Shown in pieces: positions 25,071 to 37,839 of a stretch of DNA of 64,000 nucleotides. The stretch lies in contig CM060707.1 in the NCBI GenBank assembly GCA_030686995.1, positions 84,120,472 to 84,184,471 on the forward strand, read 5' to 3'. Every line of letters begins with the position of its first letter. Positions within the stretch are counted from its first letter, which is position 1. Below the pieces are notes generated by a model, which saw nothing but the letters and a program-made list of their open reading frames with translations, was not told the DNA's origin and made no database searches. This DNA comes from Artemisia argyi (taxonomy: Eukaryota; Streptophyta; Magnoliopsida; Asterales; Asteraceae). A program made the translations under genes and the position numbers.

Positions 25071-25151
25071 AATGATACAGTCACTACTCCTAATAATATT
25101 ACTATAGTAATAATATTCTAACCAATTTAAATAGTACCAGTACCATTTCAT
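24900..25151. repeat. Segmental tandem duplication, offset about 151 bp
   Basis: GAACCATATAAAAAACCCAA and the following 90 bp (to ACCATTTCATG) occur at about 24901-25002 and again at 25052-25152, nearly identical. Confidence 0.8.
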
Positions 25152-27444
25152 GGAATGTACTCTTTTTAGCAAATCCACCCATATGGTTCAAAGAGTTCTT
25201 TTCTCCTACATCAACTTAATTTCACACCTACCACCAACAGATCCACCCAAATGGATGCGCCACCGCCACCGCCACATACCTCCGCTAACTTCGTCCCGAC
25301 GCCTTAGCTCCGCTCCGTGACTCCAAACTCTAAAACCATATCTCACAAACACCATATCTACCATCTAACTCCGTCGTCAACGCTGTTATCTTCGCCATGA
25401 GTTCCAGCTTTACATCAAGGTGGTGCTAGTGAAGGCGAGTTGCCATTTGGTTTAATCGGATTGGAGATTGTTTGCGGTGGTTATTCCATTTGAGATGAGG
25501 TAATGAGAAGTTGTGTAGTGGTTGTGATTTTGAGGGTGATGGTGACGGTGCAATGGTGGTGACGGTGATGAACATCACTGGAGATCGTGTTTTATTTTTG
25601 GATTTGAGGTTGGGTTCTGATGAGAAATAAAGACGGGATAGAATGACCGGTATGCCCTTATATGTATTTGCCCCTCTTTTATTTGATCAGATCTTATATA
25701 ATGATCCAACGGTTGTAATTACTTTTTAGACTTTGTAAAATAATAACACTTTGCAAAGGATCCGCTACCTAAGTAAAGATCACTAGAAGAAATTTGGTGC
25801 TGAAACAAATAGTCTTCTGATCTGATTCTTAAATCGCAATTTTGACCCTTTTCGGGTCCGAACCAGCGAAAATGTATAACACGAAGTTGTTCAGAAAACT
25901 GTTTTTCATGAGACAATGCGGAAATGTTAGCCTGAAAGTCTAAAATAAAGGCTATAAACCTCAGAAACCAACTGGGCCTGTTTTAGACAAAAATAACAGC
26001 TATGGGTAAAGAGCCTTTGTGGCATTTTGATCTCTTGAGGCCAAGACACAGCCAAGGATTTTGTCACAAGGCCTTCTAGCCAAGACATAGCCATGGCTAT
26101 GGCCTTGGTTGTTGTCTCAAGGTTGTGTGTCTAGCCGCACAGCTAGCTTGTGTTCGACGACTCAAATCTTGTTTTTGAGATTTGCTTACCAAATTGAACC
26201 TTTTTCCCGACCTCGACAACCTAGGAAAATGACCATATCACATATTAACTATATGAATATCATTTTCCACAAAGTCACAACTTCCACTTGATCCGCGAAA
26301 TTGTAATAACTAATATTATATCTAAATATCGTTTTGAACACTTTACTCGACAAAGTTATGAAACACCGTTAGCGATTTCATCACAACACACTTGACAATT
26401 AAATTAGTAACATTCACACTTGACAAGTGTTACGCTAAACCATTTCACGACATATAATTTAAACCATTTCGACATCACACTTAGCCAAACCACATTTTAA
26501 GGATACTTCACTCCTTTACAAAACTTAAGACATATGTACAACATCTTAATCAAGTCAATGACTTTACATATACTTTTACACTCATATTGTACATTATACT
26601 AAGACGCGATCACTATACACTCGTAGGTTATCGTTAAATATCGTTGTCCTGCCATACATGATCTGTTGTATTAAACTACTACTTATTACTACAGTGAGTT
26701 CATGGCCCCACTTTTACTTGTTTTGAATTTCCTTGGTGGAGAATACATGCTCATTTATATTTAAACTCATTGTTGTTTTACATATGGACACAAGTACATT
26801 AAACATTTGTTGATTGCCTAAGTTGCCTTATTTGCCACAAAATCCCCACAATCATGAACCGTTAATTACTCTTATAAGAGTAAGAGCGAATAACGTGAAT
26901 AGATCTATTGGGGGTAAAGTCCCCCATCCGTGTGGGTCGCTCCAACAAGAAAACGGATGCATTTCATTTGATGTCGTACAGGTGTAGGGCAAAGCACCTG
27001 ATTGGGGTGATACATAACTAACTGTCAAGGTTTTGGTTTCATGAGCTTAGTGCAATAGGAATACATGAACATTAATTACATTTGTTGTTGAAATCTTGTG
27101 GTCCACACTGTTGTTACTTTTACTAAAACCTATGAACTCACTCAACCTTTGTGTTGACACTTTTAGCATGTTTATTCTCAGGTCTCGTACAATATAACGT
27201 TGGATTGGAGCAATAGAGTCGCATGACATGTTTTGAAGACAGGGATGCATTATATTCACCATTCGATAAAATTGTTGTAAAACATTTATGTAATATAATA
27301 CTTTGGGACCTCTTGTTATAACTCTGATATTATTTATCGAATGGAAATTTTTCAAAACGTTTCATTTAGAGTATGTTTTCTATAACTTGTACTTTGTGCT
27401 ATGAAGTAACACCCCAGTGACACTAGCTTCCGCTGCGATATTTT

Positions 27445-27459
27445 GGGTATCAAAGCTCT
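27445..27459 (+). other. Primer-binding site of element B
   Basis: GGGTATCAAAGCTCT resembles TGGTATCAGAGC (initiator tRNA-Met). The adjoining end of the LTR is slightly deleted. Confidence 0.7.
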
Positions 27460-28567
27460 AGTTATAGAGAACTAGGTTGCATTTAGACCTAGACTATAAC
27501 CGTTATATCATAACATTTTATCATAAACATTTCGATGCATCCCGCGTACTAAGTCATAAAACTGTCATGCGTACTCAAAACATTTTAATGGCTATTTATA
27601 TACATACTTGATGCACTTTTCTATAACTATGCTATTTTCAGAACATCACTATTCTATTTATATAAATACTTGATTTGATTTTTGACCACTTATGCGTGGT
27701 TTCCAAAACACTATGTCGATTTTCTCCGATTGTTGTACTCCTCGTCTCTGAGGATGAGTGTGAACATTCATTCTGTACTTCGGAACACCTACATTGTCTC
27801 ATAATATATCGCCTTGTAACTCATCAGTTAAGTAATAGTGTTATGTCGGGAATTCTTAAATAGGATGATTTATAATATCCTTATTTGAATGGATCGGGAC
27901 GCCTTTTCATTTAAATAAAGAAATTGTGAATCGTCGAACTATAAGTTTATATTCCTTTATTTACATTGTTTGGGACGCCTCTCTATGTAAATAATGGATT
28001 ATAAATAAGTGGGCTTATTTGTATCCGATATGACACGAGTATGAACTCGAACTTGGGAATCTCCAATATTCTATCACTCAGCAAAAATCTTAAGATCTCA
28101 TTTGGACTATCTGAGTTCATTCTTAAGTTATCACTTTTGCCGTTACAAATCTTTACAATCATGAGCTACTTATTGAGTTAACAGACTTGTTACACTCATG
28201 CTCTAACGAACTTGGTTCAATCTTGAACTAACAGACTAAGTACGATATTCCACCTACTTTACTTGGGTACGAAGATGCCTACCTTACTTGGGTGAGTGGA
28301 AACCTACACATAAGCTCTCCCACAAGCTCCCCCCATTTTTTGGCCTTATTTTAGAGACATTGTTTCTCGAAATGTCCTCTCTCCACATCTCCACACCGTT
28401 TGTTATTGTTGTTACTATTATTATTTTGGCCGTTATTAAATCCTTGAACAGTTCGAGCTCGTACAAGTTGATCCACTAGGTGATGAGACATTTGAATTGT
28501 TTCATCCAATGTGAGTGATCAAATGAAGTTACTTTATCTTGAATACTGAGTGGAAGTTCTCAAGTGA
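27460..28567. other. Internal non-coding region of element B, left part
   Basis: Only short ORFs (for example 28288-28479 and its antisense partner); none resembles a retrotransposon protein. Probably 5' untranslated leader. Confidence 0.5.
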
Positions 28568-28950
28568 ACTTTTCCTATAACTTCATTGGTCAAGACCATC
28601 ATTAGGCACACTACTGCCAACTCTTGAAAGTGACAGCTGACAGCAAGGTTCTAGAATTCCACCTCCATTTCTTGTACCTCATTCTGAGGACAGTACTTTT
28701 TGATCAATAACTTCTTCAACTTAGTCCAAGCAACCTTTTAAGCATTCTAAATACCAATAGATTGTGCAATAGCATTCCACCATGATAAAGCATCGTATAG
28801 AAGTATGCTTGTGGCATATTTGACTTTGCAGTCTTTAGACAACTATTGATTAGAAATAGTGACTCTGCCTACTCTAACCAACGAGCCAAACCAACCACTC
28901 CTTCTGTGCTTTTGAAATTGTAAGCTTGTAATGCATGAAATCCTTTTAAG
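28568..28950 (-). pseudogene. Ty3-type gag remnant, antisense to element B
   Basis: On the minus strand, shifting frames spell a chromovirus-type Gag: YNFKSTEGVVGLARWLE, then LINSCLKTAKSNMPQAYF, then LKKLLIKKYCPQNEVQEME and FQELAVVC. Several stops and shifts are present, one TAG standing where a conserved Trp is expected after EVEF. The orientation opposes the primer site and polypurine tract of element B, so it entered by inversion or as a separate fragment. Confidence 0.65.
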
Positions 28951-29480
28951 AACTGCCTCTAACCTCTAGTACAACATTCATTCTTGCGGCGACTCCAACT
29001 GGCCCTACAACATTTGGTCCTTCAGAGCCTTCAACTGGTCTTGCAATATTTGGCCGTTCATCTAGCCCAACAACATTAAGCTCTCCGGTTGTGCTAGTCC
29101 TCCAATCATCCATATCTTTACATTATTCCTTAAAATACTAGCTTGAATCTTAATATTAATCAGAGCACTTTTGCTCACCCATCAAAACTTTAAAAAAGTT
29201 CCTGATATCACCTGGGAGGGTGAGATCGGAATTCACCATAAATACCCACATCTTTTCCCAGACATCTCAATATTAGACCATTCAATATCCTGACTAGGAT
29301 TGGTTCGGTAGCAAATAGATTTGAGTTGTAGCAAGAACTAAATGGAATCCATAGCACTTTTCATGTATAGAACTAGAAGAAAAGTCTGTCTAATGAAAAC
29401 TTTGTCATTCCACTAGATGAGATTCGGGCACATCATCAACTCATAATACAAACTAAATCATGAGGACATGATTCCCGTAA

Positions 29481-29491
29481 CTTGTGGAGGC
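29481..29491 (+). other. Polypurine tract of element B
   Basis: CTTGTGGAGGC directly precedes the TGTAACAACCC start of the 3' LTR. Confidence 0.6.
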
Positions 29492-32400
29492 TGTAACAAC
29501 CCGTAAATTTTCATATGACAAACTGAATATTTTGCTCGTTGACTTTGATTTTTGACTATTTGACTTTTGCCGTAAGGTAAAAACAAACACTGTAATTGGT
29601 AGTTAACCAGTACCTCCCAAGTTAAATAATTTACTCTGCTTCGAATTATTACACTCTAAACATTCTTGTTCACCTCTGTCTATATTTAACTATTTAATGT
29701 TAATTATTATTACTTTTATAAGTAATTACAAAACTTTAATCGTGTAAACTTTCCTCGAGACCAACACAAGACTAGGATAAGTCTATGTGATCAAAATACT
29801 CAAAATTCATCAATAGTAATATTTTATATGAACTATTGTCATTTTGTCATTTTTACATGAGCATTTTATTTCTTACATAATAGACGTGCTCAAACCTACG
29901 TTATTAGGTTTTAACATCATAAACGCACTCCGTTAGACGTATCACATTTTTTAATAAACTTAGTTGGAGTATATTAATAAGTTTTAACATTTTTGTAAGT
30001 ATTATATTCTTATGTTACCCGGTTTTAAGTTTTGAGGATTAAGGGCTTAACATTAGTAATTATCGCGACCAAACTATACCCCGTAAGAGCCATGCTTCAC
30101 CATGAAGAAACTTAATATACACTTACCACCTCATAAGCATGAGGTGGCGTGTACATGCTAAATCACAAGGCCACACGGCTCTTATTTAGCCTACAAAGTC
30201 TGACCATTATACACATAACCATATGTCATCATATATAATCCTTCTATGTTACTTCATTTTAAAGATACCAAACCAAGTATATCTCTTTGACTCCCTCTTC
30301 CATCCATACACTTTAATATCACCATCATCACTTGTGTTTTGAATCAAGACATAAGTTTACAAAGATGAAGGCCATAGTGATTGTTACATGTCCAAGTAGA
30401 GATTTGGTGATTCCATGGCTAATTTAAGAGCTATACAAGAAACCAAAGGCTCAAGTAAAAGTATTATTACAAAGGTTATAAAAGGTTTGATATCAAGATT
30501 AAAAGGGTGTACAGGACTTGGGTTGAAGATAGAAGGCTTAGGATAGTGTTCCTTAATTTCTTGTGACTTTTCATCCAAAAAGTTGTAAGACTACACTTAG
30601 ATCTCATGTTTTTCCTTTCCTTTTGATATGTCATAAACCTTGTACATATTTCATATGTAATTTGACATGATATGATGTTGTACATAAAAGAAAAACATGA
30701 GTAAAACTTGTAGAAACCTTTTTGGTACAACTAGTATGTAACTAGTAATTTTGTTAAGCCTTGATATGGAATAATAAACTTAGTACCTTGACAAGTTGAG
30801 GAACAAATAGAGGATGCTAAAACATGAACTTGAGCTTTTGAATCATGTTAAAAGGGCTTTTGGTTAAAAAGTTATGCTTAAGTAAAGATCACTAGAAGAA
30901 ATTTGGTGCTGAAACAAATAGTCTTCTGATCTGATTCTTAAATCGCGATTTCGACCCTTTTCGGTTCCGAACCAGCGAAAATGTATAACACGAAAGTTGT
31001 TCAGAAAACTGTTTTTCATAAGACATCGCGGAAATGTTAGCCTGAAAGTGTAAAATAAAGGCTATAAACCTCAGAAACCAACTGGGCCTGTTTTAGACAA
31101 AAATAACAGCCATGGGTAAAGAGCCTTTGTTGCGTTTTGATCTCTTGAGGCCAAGACACAGCCAAGGCTTTTGTCTCAAGGCCTTCTAGCCAAGACATAG
31201 CCATGGCTGTGGCCTTGGTTGTTGTCTCAAGGTTGTGTGTCTAGCCGCACAGCTAGCTTGTGTTCGACGGCTCAAATCTTGTTTTTGAGATTTGCTTACC
31301 AAATTGAACCTTTTTCCCGACCTCGACAACCTAGGAAAATGACCATATCACATATTAACTATATGAATATCATTTTCCACAAAGTCACAACTTCCACTTG
31401 ATCCGCAAAACTGTAATAACTAATATTATATCTAAATATCGTTTTGAACACTATACTTGACAAAGTTATGAAACACCGTTAGCGATTTCATCACAACACA
31501 CTTGACTATTAAATTAGTAACATTCACACTTGACAAGTGTTATGCTAAACCATTTCACGACATATAATTTAAACCATTTCGACATCACACTTAGCCAAAC
31601 CACATTTTAAGGATACTTCACTCCTTTACACAACTTAAGATATATGTACAACATCTTAATCAAGTCAATGACTTTACATATACTTGTACACTCGTATTGT
31701 ACATTATACTAAGACGCGATCACTATACACTCGTAGGTTATCGTTAAATATTGTTGTCCTGCCATACATGATCTGTTGTATTAAACTACTACTGATTACT
31801 ACGGTGAGTTCATGACTCCACTTTTACTTGTTTTGAATTTCTTTGGGGGAGAATAAATGCTCATTTATATTTAAAATCATTGTTGTTTTACATCTGGACA
31901 CAAGTACATTAAACATTTGTTGATTACCTAAGTTGCCTTATTTGCCATAAAATCCCTACAATCATGAACCGTTAATTACTCTTATGAGAGTAAGCGCGAA
32001 TGACGTGAATAGATCTATTGGGGGTAAACTCCCCCGTCCGTGTGGGTCGCTCCAACAAGAAAACGGACGCATTTCATTTGATGTCGTACAGGTGTAGGGC
32101 AAAGCCCCTGGTTGGGGTGATACATAACTAACTGTGAAGGTTTCGGTTTCATGAGCTTAGTGCAACAGGAATACATGAACATATTTGAATTACAGTTGTT
32201 GTTGAAATCTTGTGGTCCACACTGTTGTTACTTTTACTAAAACCTATAAACTCACTCAACCTTTGTGTTGACACTTTAACATTTTTATTCTCAGGTCTCG
32301 TAAGATATAACGTTGGATTGGAGCAATAGAGTCGCATGACATGTTTTGAAGACAGGGATGCATTATATTCACCATTCGATAAAATTTTTGTAAAACATTT

Positions 32401-32569
32401 ATGTAATATTATACTTTGGGACCTCTTGTTATAACTCTGATATTATTTATCGAATGGAAATTTTTCAAAACGTCTCATTTAGAGTATGTTTTCTATAACT
32501 TGTAATTTGTGCCATTAAGTAAGACCCTAGTGACACTAGCTTCCGCTGCAATATTTTAGGGGTGTTACA
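29492..32569 (+). repeat. 3' LTR of element B
   Basis: 3078 bp, intact TGTAACA...TGTTACA ends, followed by GATTA. It shows the empty site for the 9-bp-duplication insertion found in its partner. Confidence 0.95.
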
Positions 32570-32574
32570 GATTA

Positions 32575-33013
32575 TAATAGCGTGCATGGCTCGATTCTAA
32601 TATTTTATACTGTTTATATACAATATATAGGATGTTATAAAAATTACTAGAAGATTATGGAACGTAGGATTGAAGCTGAATGAATTTTTCTTCTCGCTAG
32701 AGCAAAATCGACACAATTAAAAACCCTTAGCTTGATTCGATCACCCACAATTACAACCTCTATTTTTCTCACCTTCCTTGAACTTATAAAAGACCAGGAA
32801 AATTATTTGGGAGCTATGAAAACTTTGAATCGACTTTAATGGGATTTTGAGGATTCGCTTTGGGTTTTAAGCCGACTTAAGGTTTTATAAAAATATATAA
32901 ACGTGTATTTGACATATGGAATGGTATAATACTTATCTTGGGCTGCAATATATTGTGATAAGTTCAAATTAAGATAATATATAAGTTTCCTATTGTATTT
33001 ATGATTTATTTCC

Positions 33014-33099
<86 letters not shown>

Positions 33100-33206
33100 A
33101 TCAACTTTAACTAATTAAATACAAGAAATTATTTTACTTTTACAAAAATGACAAATTTTATTCATACTTAATTTATTGTGATCATATATTGCCAAGTTCC
33201 AAATTT
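32575..33206 (-). repeat. Tekay-like 3' LTR, segment 2
   Basis: Sequence between the right end of element B and the CTAAG duplication of the Copia element. By position it continues the interrupted LTR; the 60443 LTR is too short to confirm it. It includes the AT microsatellite at 33017-33095. No gene. Confidence 0.5.
33017..33095. repeat. (AT)n microsatellite
   Basis: About 79 bp of perfect AT alternation. Confidence 0.95.
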
Positions 33207-33419
33207 CTAAGTGTGGAAGGATTATGAGTTCAAACACATGGGATGTTAGTCTTTGATGAGTGTGTAAATACTCATCATTTTTACCATTTCTGAGCTGCCA
33301 AAACATCTAAAAAACACTCAATAATGAATCAAAATAGTGAAAATATCCCAGGAAAGTGTTTTACATGTTTCAAATGCAAAAATACCAAAAACAGATGAAA
33401 AACGCACAAAGTTTGCATA

Positions 33420-33860
33420 ATTGGCAGTTTTAGTCCCCCAACTTTCAAAAGTTGTCAAATCTAGTCCCTGGTCATTCTAAAAACTTGAAAAAGTCACCAA
33501 AGGTCCTTATAAATCAAAAAGTTACATAATTAGTCCTTTGGTGAAAAGTTTCACAAAATGTCAAGTTTAGTCCCTGAACTTTGAAAATTGTCAAAAATGG
33601 TCCCTGGGATATGAAAAACTTTGAGAAAAACAAATTTTGTCCTTGCACTAACCTTTTATGACAGGATTGGTCCTTGGTGGAAAGTTTGGTGAAAATTACA
33701 CAAATGGTCCCTGAAGTTTGAAAGTTTGGCAAAATTAGTCCCTGGTGGAAATTTAATGGAAAAGTCAACTATGGTCCATGTACTATTCACATATGGCAAA
33801 ACTCACCCTAGGAAACACTTTGAAAAAATGCCAAAATCCAACCCTCAACTTTCGATAAAT
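33420..33860 (+). repeat. Degenerate AGTCCCTG repeats in Athila U3
   Basis: Units of about 35-50 bp built on TAGTCCCTGAACTTT, TGGTCCCTGGGA and AGTCCTTTGGTG; the same array recurs at 44698-45140 in the 3' LTR. Similar words occur in many plant LTRs. Confidence 0.7.
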
Positions 33861-34332
33861 GGCAAAAATGGTCCTTGTGTAATCATAAACCTAACCGGAT
33901 CGTTATTATCATTACCCACCAAAACCAAATCCAATAAATCCTACTCCAGCCCACTCCATATTTCACTTGGGCCCAAGGATCACACAGCCCACCCAAACCC
34001 CAACTAATAAAACCCAGGGTCAAACCTTTGACTCTGGTCAAAACCAGTCAAACCCTTCCCTTTCCCCCTTTTCCCTCTCACCCAGAAAACCACCAAACCA
34101 CCATGGTATTGCAGCCACTACCCCAACTTGCCCACCTCTTCCACAATTAATGCTACCACACCTAACTAAGCCACCCACAATAAATGCCCCCCCCCCCCCA
34201 GTTGCACGCTATTAGAACCAATTTGCAAAGGTAAGCTTTCCCGCCAAAATACGTGGCAGCTTGTGAGTGGACCAAAGAAGTCAAAGAGAGGTGGGAAATG
34301 ATGAGAAAGATGCAAGAAACCCAAATATGTGG

Positions 34333-34341
34333 CTATAAAAG
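34333..34341 (+). promoter_or_regulatory. TATA box of the Athila LTR
   Basis: CTATAAAAG in the 5' LTR; the same box lies at 45612-45620 in the 3' LTR. It is about 1.08 kb into the LTR, giving a long U3. Confidence 0.65.
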
Positions 34342-37250
34342 GAGAAGATGCAAGGAATGAAGCTGGGTAGTCTTTTAGTTAATTTTTAGTGTCGTATTTT
34401 AAATTAAGTTCTTATCTCAGTGTAATTTTCAAATTCAAGCATTGTAGTAGTGTTAGCATTGTATCTTAAACCTTTTAAAGTTATAAAATCACAAGTTTCA
34501 GTTTTATCTTCTATAATTGCAATCTACTTATTTCTGAATTTTTCAAATAAGCTCAAGTATCATTGGTGTACTGAATTATGGACTGAAATAAGCTCATATA
34601 GGTTCCAATAAGCTTGTGGAAGCTTTAGAGACTTTAAAAAGCCAGAGTTACTTGAAGATAACCAAAAATATAAAAATGGTCAACTATGGTCAACTGTTGT
34701 GTTAGTTTTTGATTTCAGGTGTTAAGAAGCTTTGGTGGGCAAGGTTTGAAGTGAAGGCAGCCTATCTAAAGATAGGCATCATAGGAAAACCCTCTGTTCA
34801 TGCTAAGGGTACCCTTGTAAGGATTTGCTCATTTGAAATTTTCAACTAAAATTCCTAGTTTAGCTTCTGATTGCTTGTTGTTTGCATTTCTGTGTTTGCT
34901 TGTGTCTCTTGTTTGTTAGTTAAGTAATTTTAGTTTAAAAATTCATAGCTTGTTTGGTAGAATAATCAGTTACTTAAAATTCTAAGTTTAACTGTCTAAT
35001 AATAGTTTAAGTGGTATACATGTGTTACTATAGTGGTAATCTGTTTTAAAGTGTTTAAACATAGTCACCTAGTCATAATCAGTAGTTAGGGATCAAATTT
35101 ACACACCTTAGTAACCTTCTGCTTTGAAAAACTCAAATCAGTCCCACATTAAGAGGTGTTTGGATTTGCTGTCATCTCTGGGATCAGGGTTGTTTTTGTT
35201 GTTGCTCTTTGTTGAAACATATCATATTAGGTTCTAATAGGTTAAGTGAATCATAAAATCCAGTGTCCCTTTGTAAAAAAGTCAAGTTCACTTTTGATCT
35301 CACCATTAGTTGTTCACTGTTAAGATTTAACAATCAAGATTACCCCAAATCAGTCAAAAGGTTGTTAAACTTGTTAGATTTAGTCTCTTTATAGGTTAAT
35401 ACATCATTAATAATCATCTGAGCTTAAACAAATCTCGCCAAAGTCAAACTTGGTGTGTTCTTAAAAAAGTCAAAAGTTCCATCTCAGATTTTTGCAAAAA
35501 TTCCAAGATTATTAGTGAATTATGTGTTTGGATTGAGAAGCTATAACTTGTTGTAGCTATAATCTACCATCTGATCTTTAGGTTCCAATACTTGTTTCAT
35601 TTTTGTGAAATTTTGTGTGGACCCCACAGACCCCCAAAGTGACTTGCGGGGAAGAAGCCTTCCCCTGCACCAGCATACTCAGTTCATCACCACCACTTTG
35701 GTGGTGATTTGTGACCACCTCAGTGGGCCCCACTTGCCATACTTGGCACCATTGAACCCCCCTCCTACCAGGGTATAAGTATTGACCCATTGGTTGACCT
35801 AGGAACAAGTTGACCCCACCTAGTTTAGTCCCTCAAGTCTGTCCCCATAACTGAGTGAAACTCAGTTTTGCTCAAGTGCTTATTTGCCTCCCATCTGCTT
35901 ATTTGTGATCATTATTGGTTGTTTTTTAGCTTATTCAAGTTTGTTGAACTTAATTGTACCCATTTTCACCATTGTGGGCCTCACCTTCACTCATTTGACC
36001 TTATTGGTCTAAACAGTCAACATAAGTCAACTGCCTAGCCAAAGGGGGTGCTTATAGCTTATTTATAAGCAATTTTCAAAAGTGGTTTCACAAAAGTTTT
36101 CTGTTTTTAGTGGTAAAATAAGTGTAAACCAATTTAAAATAAGTGATAGTTTCTATTTAATTCAATTTAATTTAAATTTTCATTTTTAGATTTTAATTAA
36201 GTACTTAGTATTTTTATATTTTTATTAATTACCTTATATAGTAAAGTATTTTTAATAAATTTTTCAGATTTTTATTTTCTAATTTAGCATTTATTAGATT
36301 TAATTCTAGTTTTATTAATTATTAATTAATATTAAATATTAAATAGCATATTTATTTTTTATAAAGTAAATCTTAGATTTTATATTTTTCCTAGCTATAA
36401 TCTAGTATAATAGACTTTTAGAAAATATAATTAGAATTTCTACTGTTCATTTTCCATTTTTCTTATTTTAATTGTTTAAATTAGACTTAAGTTAATTAAA
36501 AGGTAAATAATTAGTGGATTAATCTTAAAACATAATTTTTAGAGTTTTTATAATTTTGTAGGATTCCTATGATGGTTAAGTAATTTTATAAATTTTCTTA
36601 TAATTTTCTAAGTTGATTTAGTATTAATAGTAATTAAAAGTAATTTAATTAGTTTAATTTAGTTAAATAGTTTTTAGTTAATAAAAAACCCATAAAAAGA
36701 CAAAAATATTTATTTTTATTTTTTATACTTTCTTCAAGTTCTAATTTAAGTTTAGAAAATATTTTTGCTAATTTTTAGTTTAATTTATATCATTTGTCAT
36801 TTTTAGTTAATTTAAATTAGATTTTTAAATAGTTTAATTATTTAAATAGTATTTTAATCACTTTTATAATTTCATTTTCATTTTTAATTTTAAGTTTCAA
36901 AAAGTGTCAAAAGCACCCCCTGTAGTTTGTTAAATACCAAAATCCCACTTTTTCAGTCCGATTGCGTAAATCTGATTTGTGAATACGTGCATATATCTGG
37001 TATCTAATTTTTGTGAATATTATATCTGTGTACAAATACCATAATAACAGTAGCAATTTCAATTCCACATCATCCGGCTACTATCCTCAGTGCCACTCAC
37101 TCATAAACGATTCCCAAAGCACCTTTTCAATCTCGCTGAGACTTTAACGACCCGGGGAAACACTATACTATCCACGGAGCATTGATTCTAAGCTGTTTTC
37201 GACTTGTTGACCTTGGTCAATAATATCTGACGGTTTAGACCCAATCAAAA

Positions 37251-37270
37251 TTTGGCGCCACTGCCGGGGA
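37251..37270 (+). other. Primer-binding site of the Athila element
   Basis: TTTGGCGCCACTGCCGGGGA begins 4 nt after the LTR end. It is the TGGCGCC-type site known for Athila (tRNA-Asp class). Confidence 0.85.
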
Positions 37271-37839
37271 GGTTGTTGCGTGTTTTATAAAATCGTTTCA
37301 AGTTTAGTGGTTTTCAAAACCCTCCCTGTACAAATTTCACACAAATTTGTAAAAAGTTTTTGTAAAAATATAATCATATCAAAAAACGTTCATTAACACT
37401 TCTCCTGAAGTGTTGAAAACACCAAAAAAAATTAAAAACAATCAAAAACAAACTGTGAAGTTAAATTACTTCGTGTTCTTTAAGATTACAACCTGAAACA
37501 GTTGGTTTAAGGTAAGTTCTGACATTAAATTGCGAACTGAAGAGGAAACCTATTTACTTCCTCCCGCCAGCCTGCGAGTAATCTTAAAGGGACGATTTCG
37601 GTTAACGAATCAGTTCCAAAAATATTTCCCAAGTTTTCTGCACATACACCCATAAGCCTAAAGCAGTTTTTCAAATTAATTAATAAACCCATAATAAGTT
37701 CCCAAACTTAAGATTAAAACTTGCCTTTATATCCCTGTGAGTGGTGTACCTTTTTCAAAAAAGCCATTCACTTGTGATTTCTGGTTTAAGTTCACTGTGG
37801 TTTTGCCTCGATCTTGTTTTGAAAAATTGTTTTTAGTGC

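Larger units (their letters stand above)
23796..25769. mobile_element. Non-autonomous MULE-like insertion with 9-bp target duplication
   Basis: TAAGTAAAG occurs at 23787-23795 and 25770-25778, and the empty site is preserved in the other LTR (near 30885). A 9-bp duplication is the hallmark of Mutator-like elements. Ends are weakly inverted: left GTTGCGATCC against the complement of the right end, GTAGCGGATCC. The interior has no transposase; it holds GATGAACC-type repeats and, near 25250-25640, a GC-richer stretch with CCGCCACCGCCA that resembles captured gene sequence. Confidence 0.7.
22393..27444 (+). repeat. 5' LTR of element B, interrupted
   Basis: Matches 29492-32569 on both sides of the 23796-25769 insertion. 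An antisense ORF with two hydrophobic segments lies at 23593-23156. Confidence 0.9.
22393..32569 (+). mobile_element. Element B: LTR retrotransposon with 3.1-kb LTRs and short internal region
   Basis: The LTR pair is 22393-27444 (interrupted by a 1974-bp insertion) and 29492-32569 (3078 bp). The 5-bp duplication GATTA is perfect at 22388-22392 and 32570-32574. The 3' LTR runs TGTAACAACCC to GGGGTGTTACA; the 5' LTR begins CGTAGCAACCC (mutated) and lacks its last dozen bases. A GGTATCAAAGCTCT primer site after the 5' LTR and a purine tract before the 3' LTR give plus orientation. The internal part is only 2.0 kb and holds a gag remnant in antisense. Confidence 0.9.
33254..37247 (+). repeat. 5' LTR of the Athila element
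   Basis: Complete LTR. U3 starts with degenerate repeats of TTAGTCCCTG...GTCAAA (33420-33860), then four GTCAA/TTGAC words at 34020-34051, a C tract (about 34189-34199) and a TATA box at 34333. The R-U5 part carries a hairpin GCCTATCT-AA-AGATAGGC at 34760-34777. ORFs inside it are repeated in the 3' LTR and are not genes. Confidence 0.95.

Noticed and set aside
22393..32569. Element B read as a minus-strand element because of its antisense gag
   Set aside because: The primer site follows the left LTR and the purine tract precedes the right LTR on the plus strand; reading on the minus strand gives neither.
33726..34215. Plus-strand ORFs in the Athila LTR (also 45004-45580)
   Set aside because: They are repeated in both LTRs, are low in complexity and coincide with the U3 repeat array and Pro-rich AT/CA composition; no protein family recognised.
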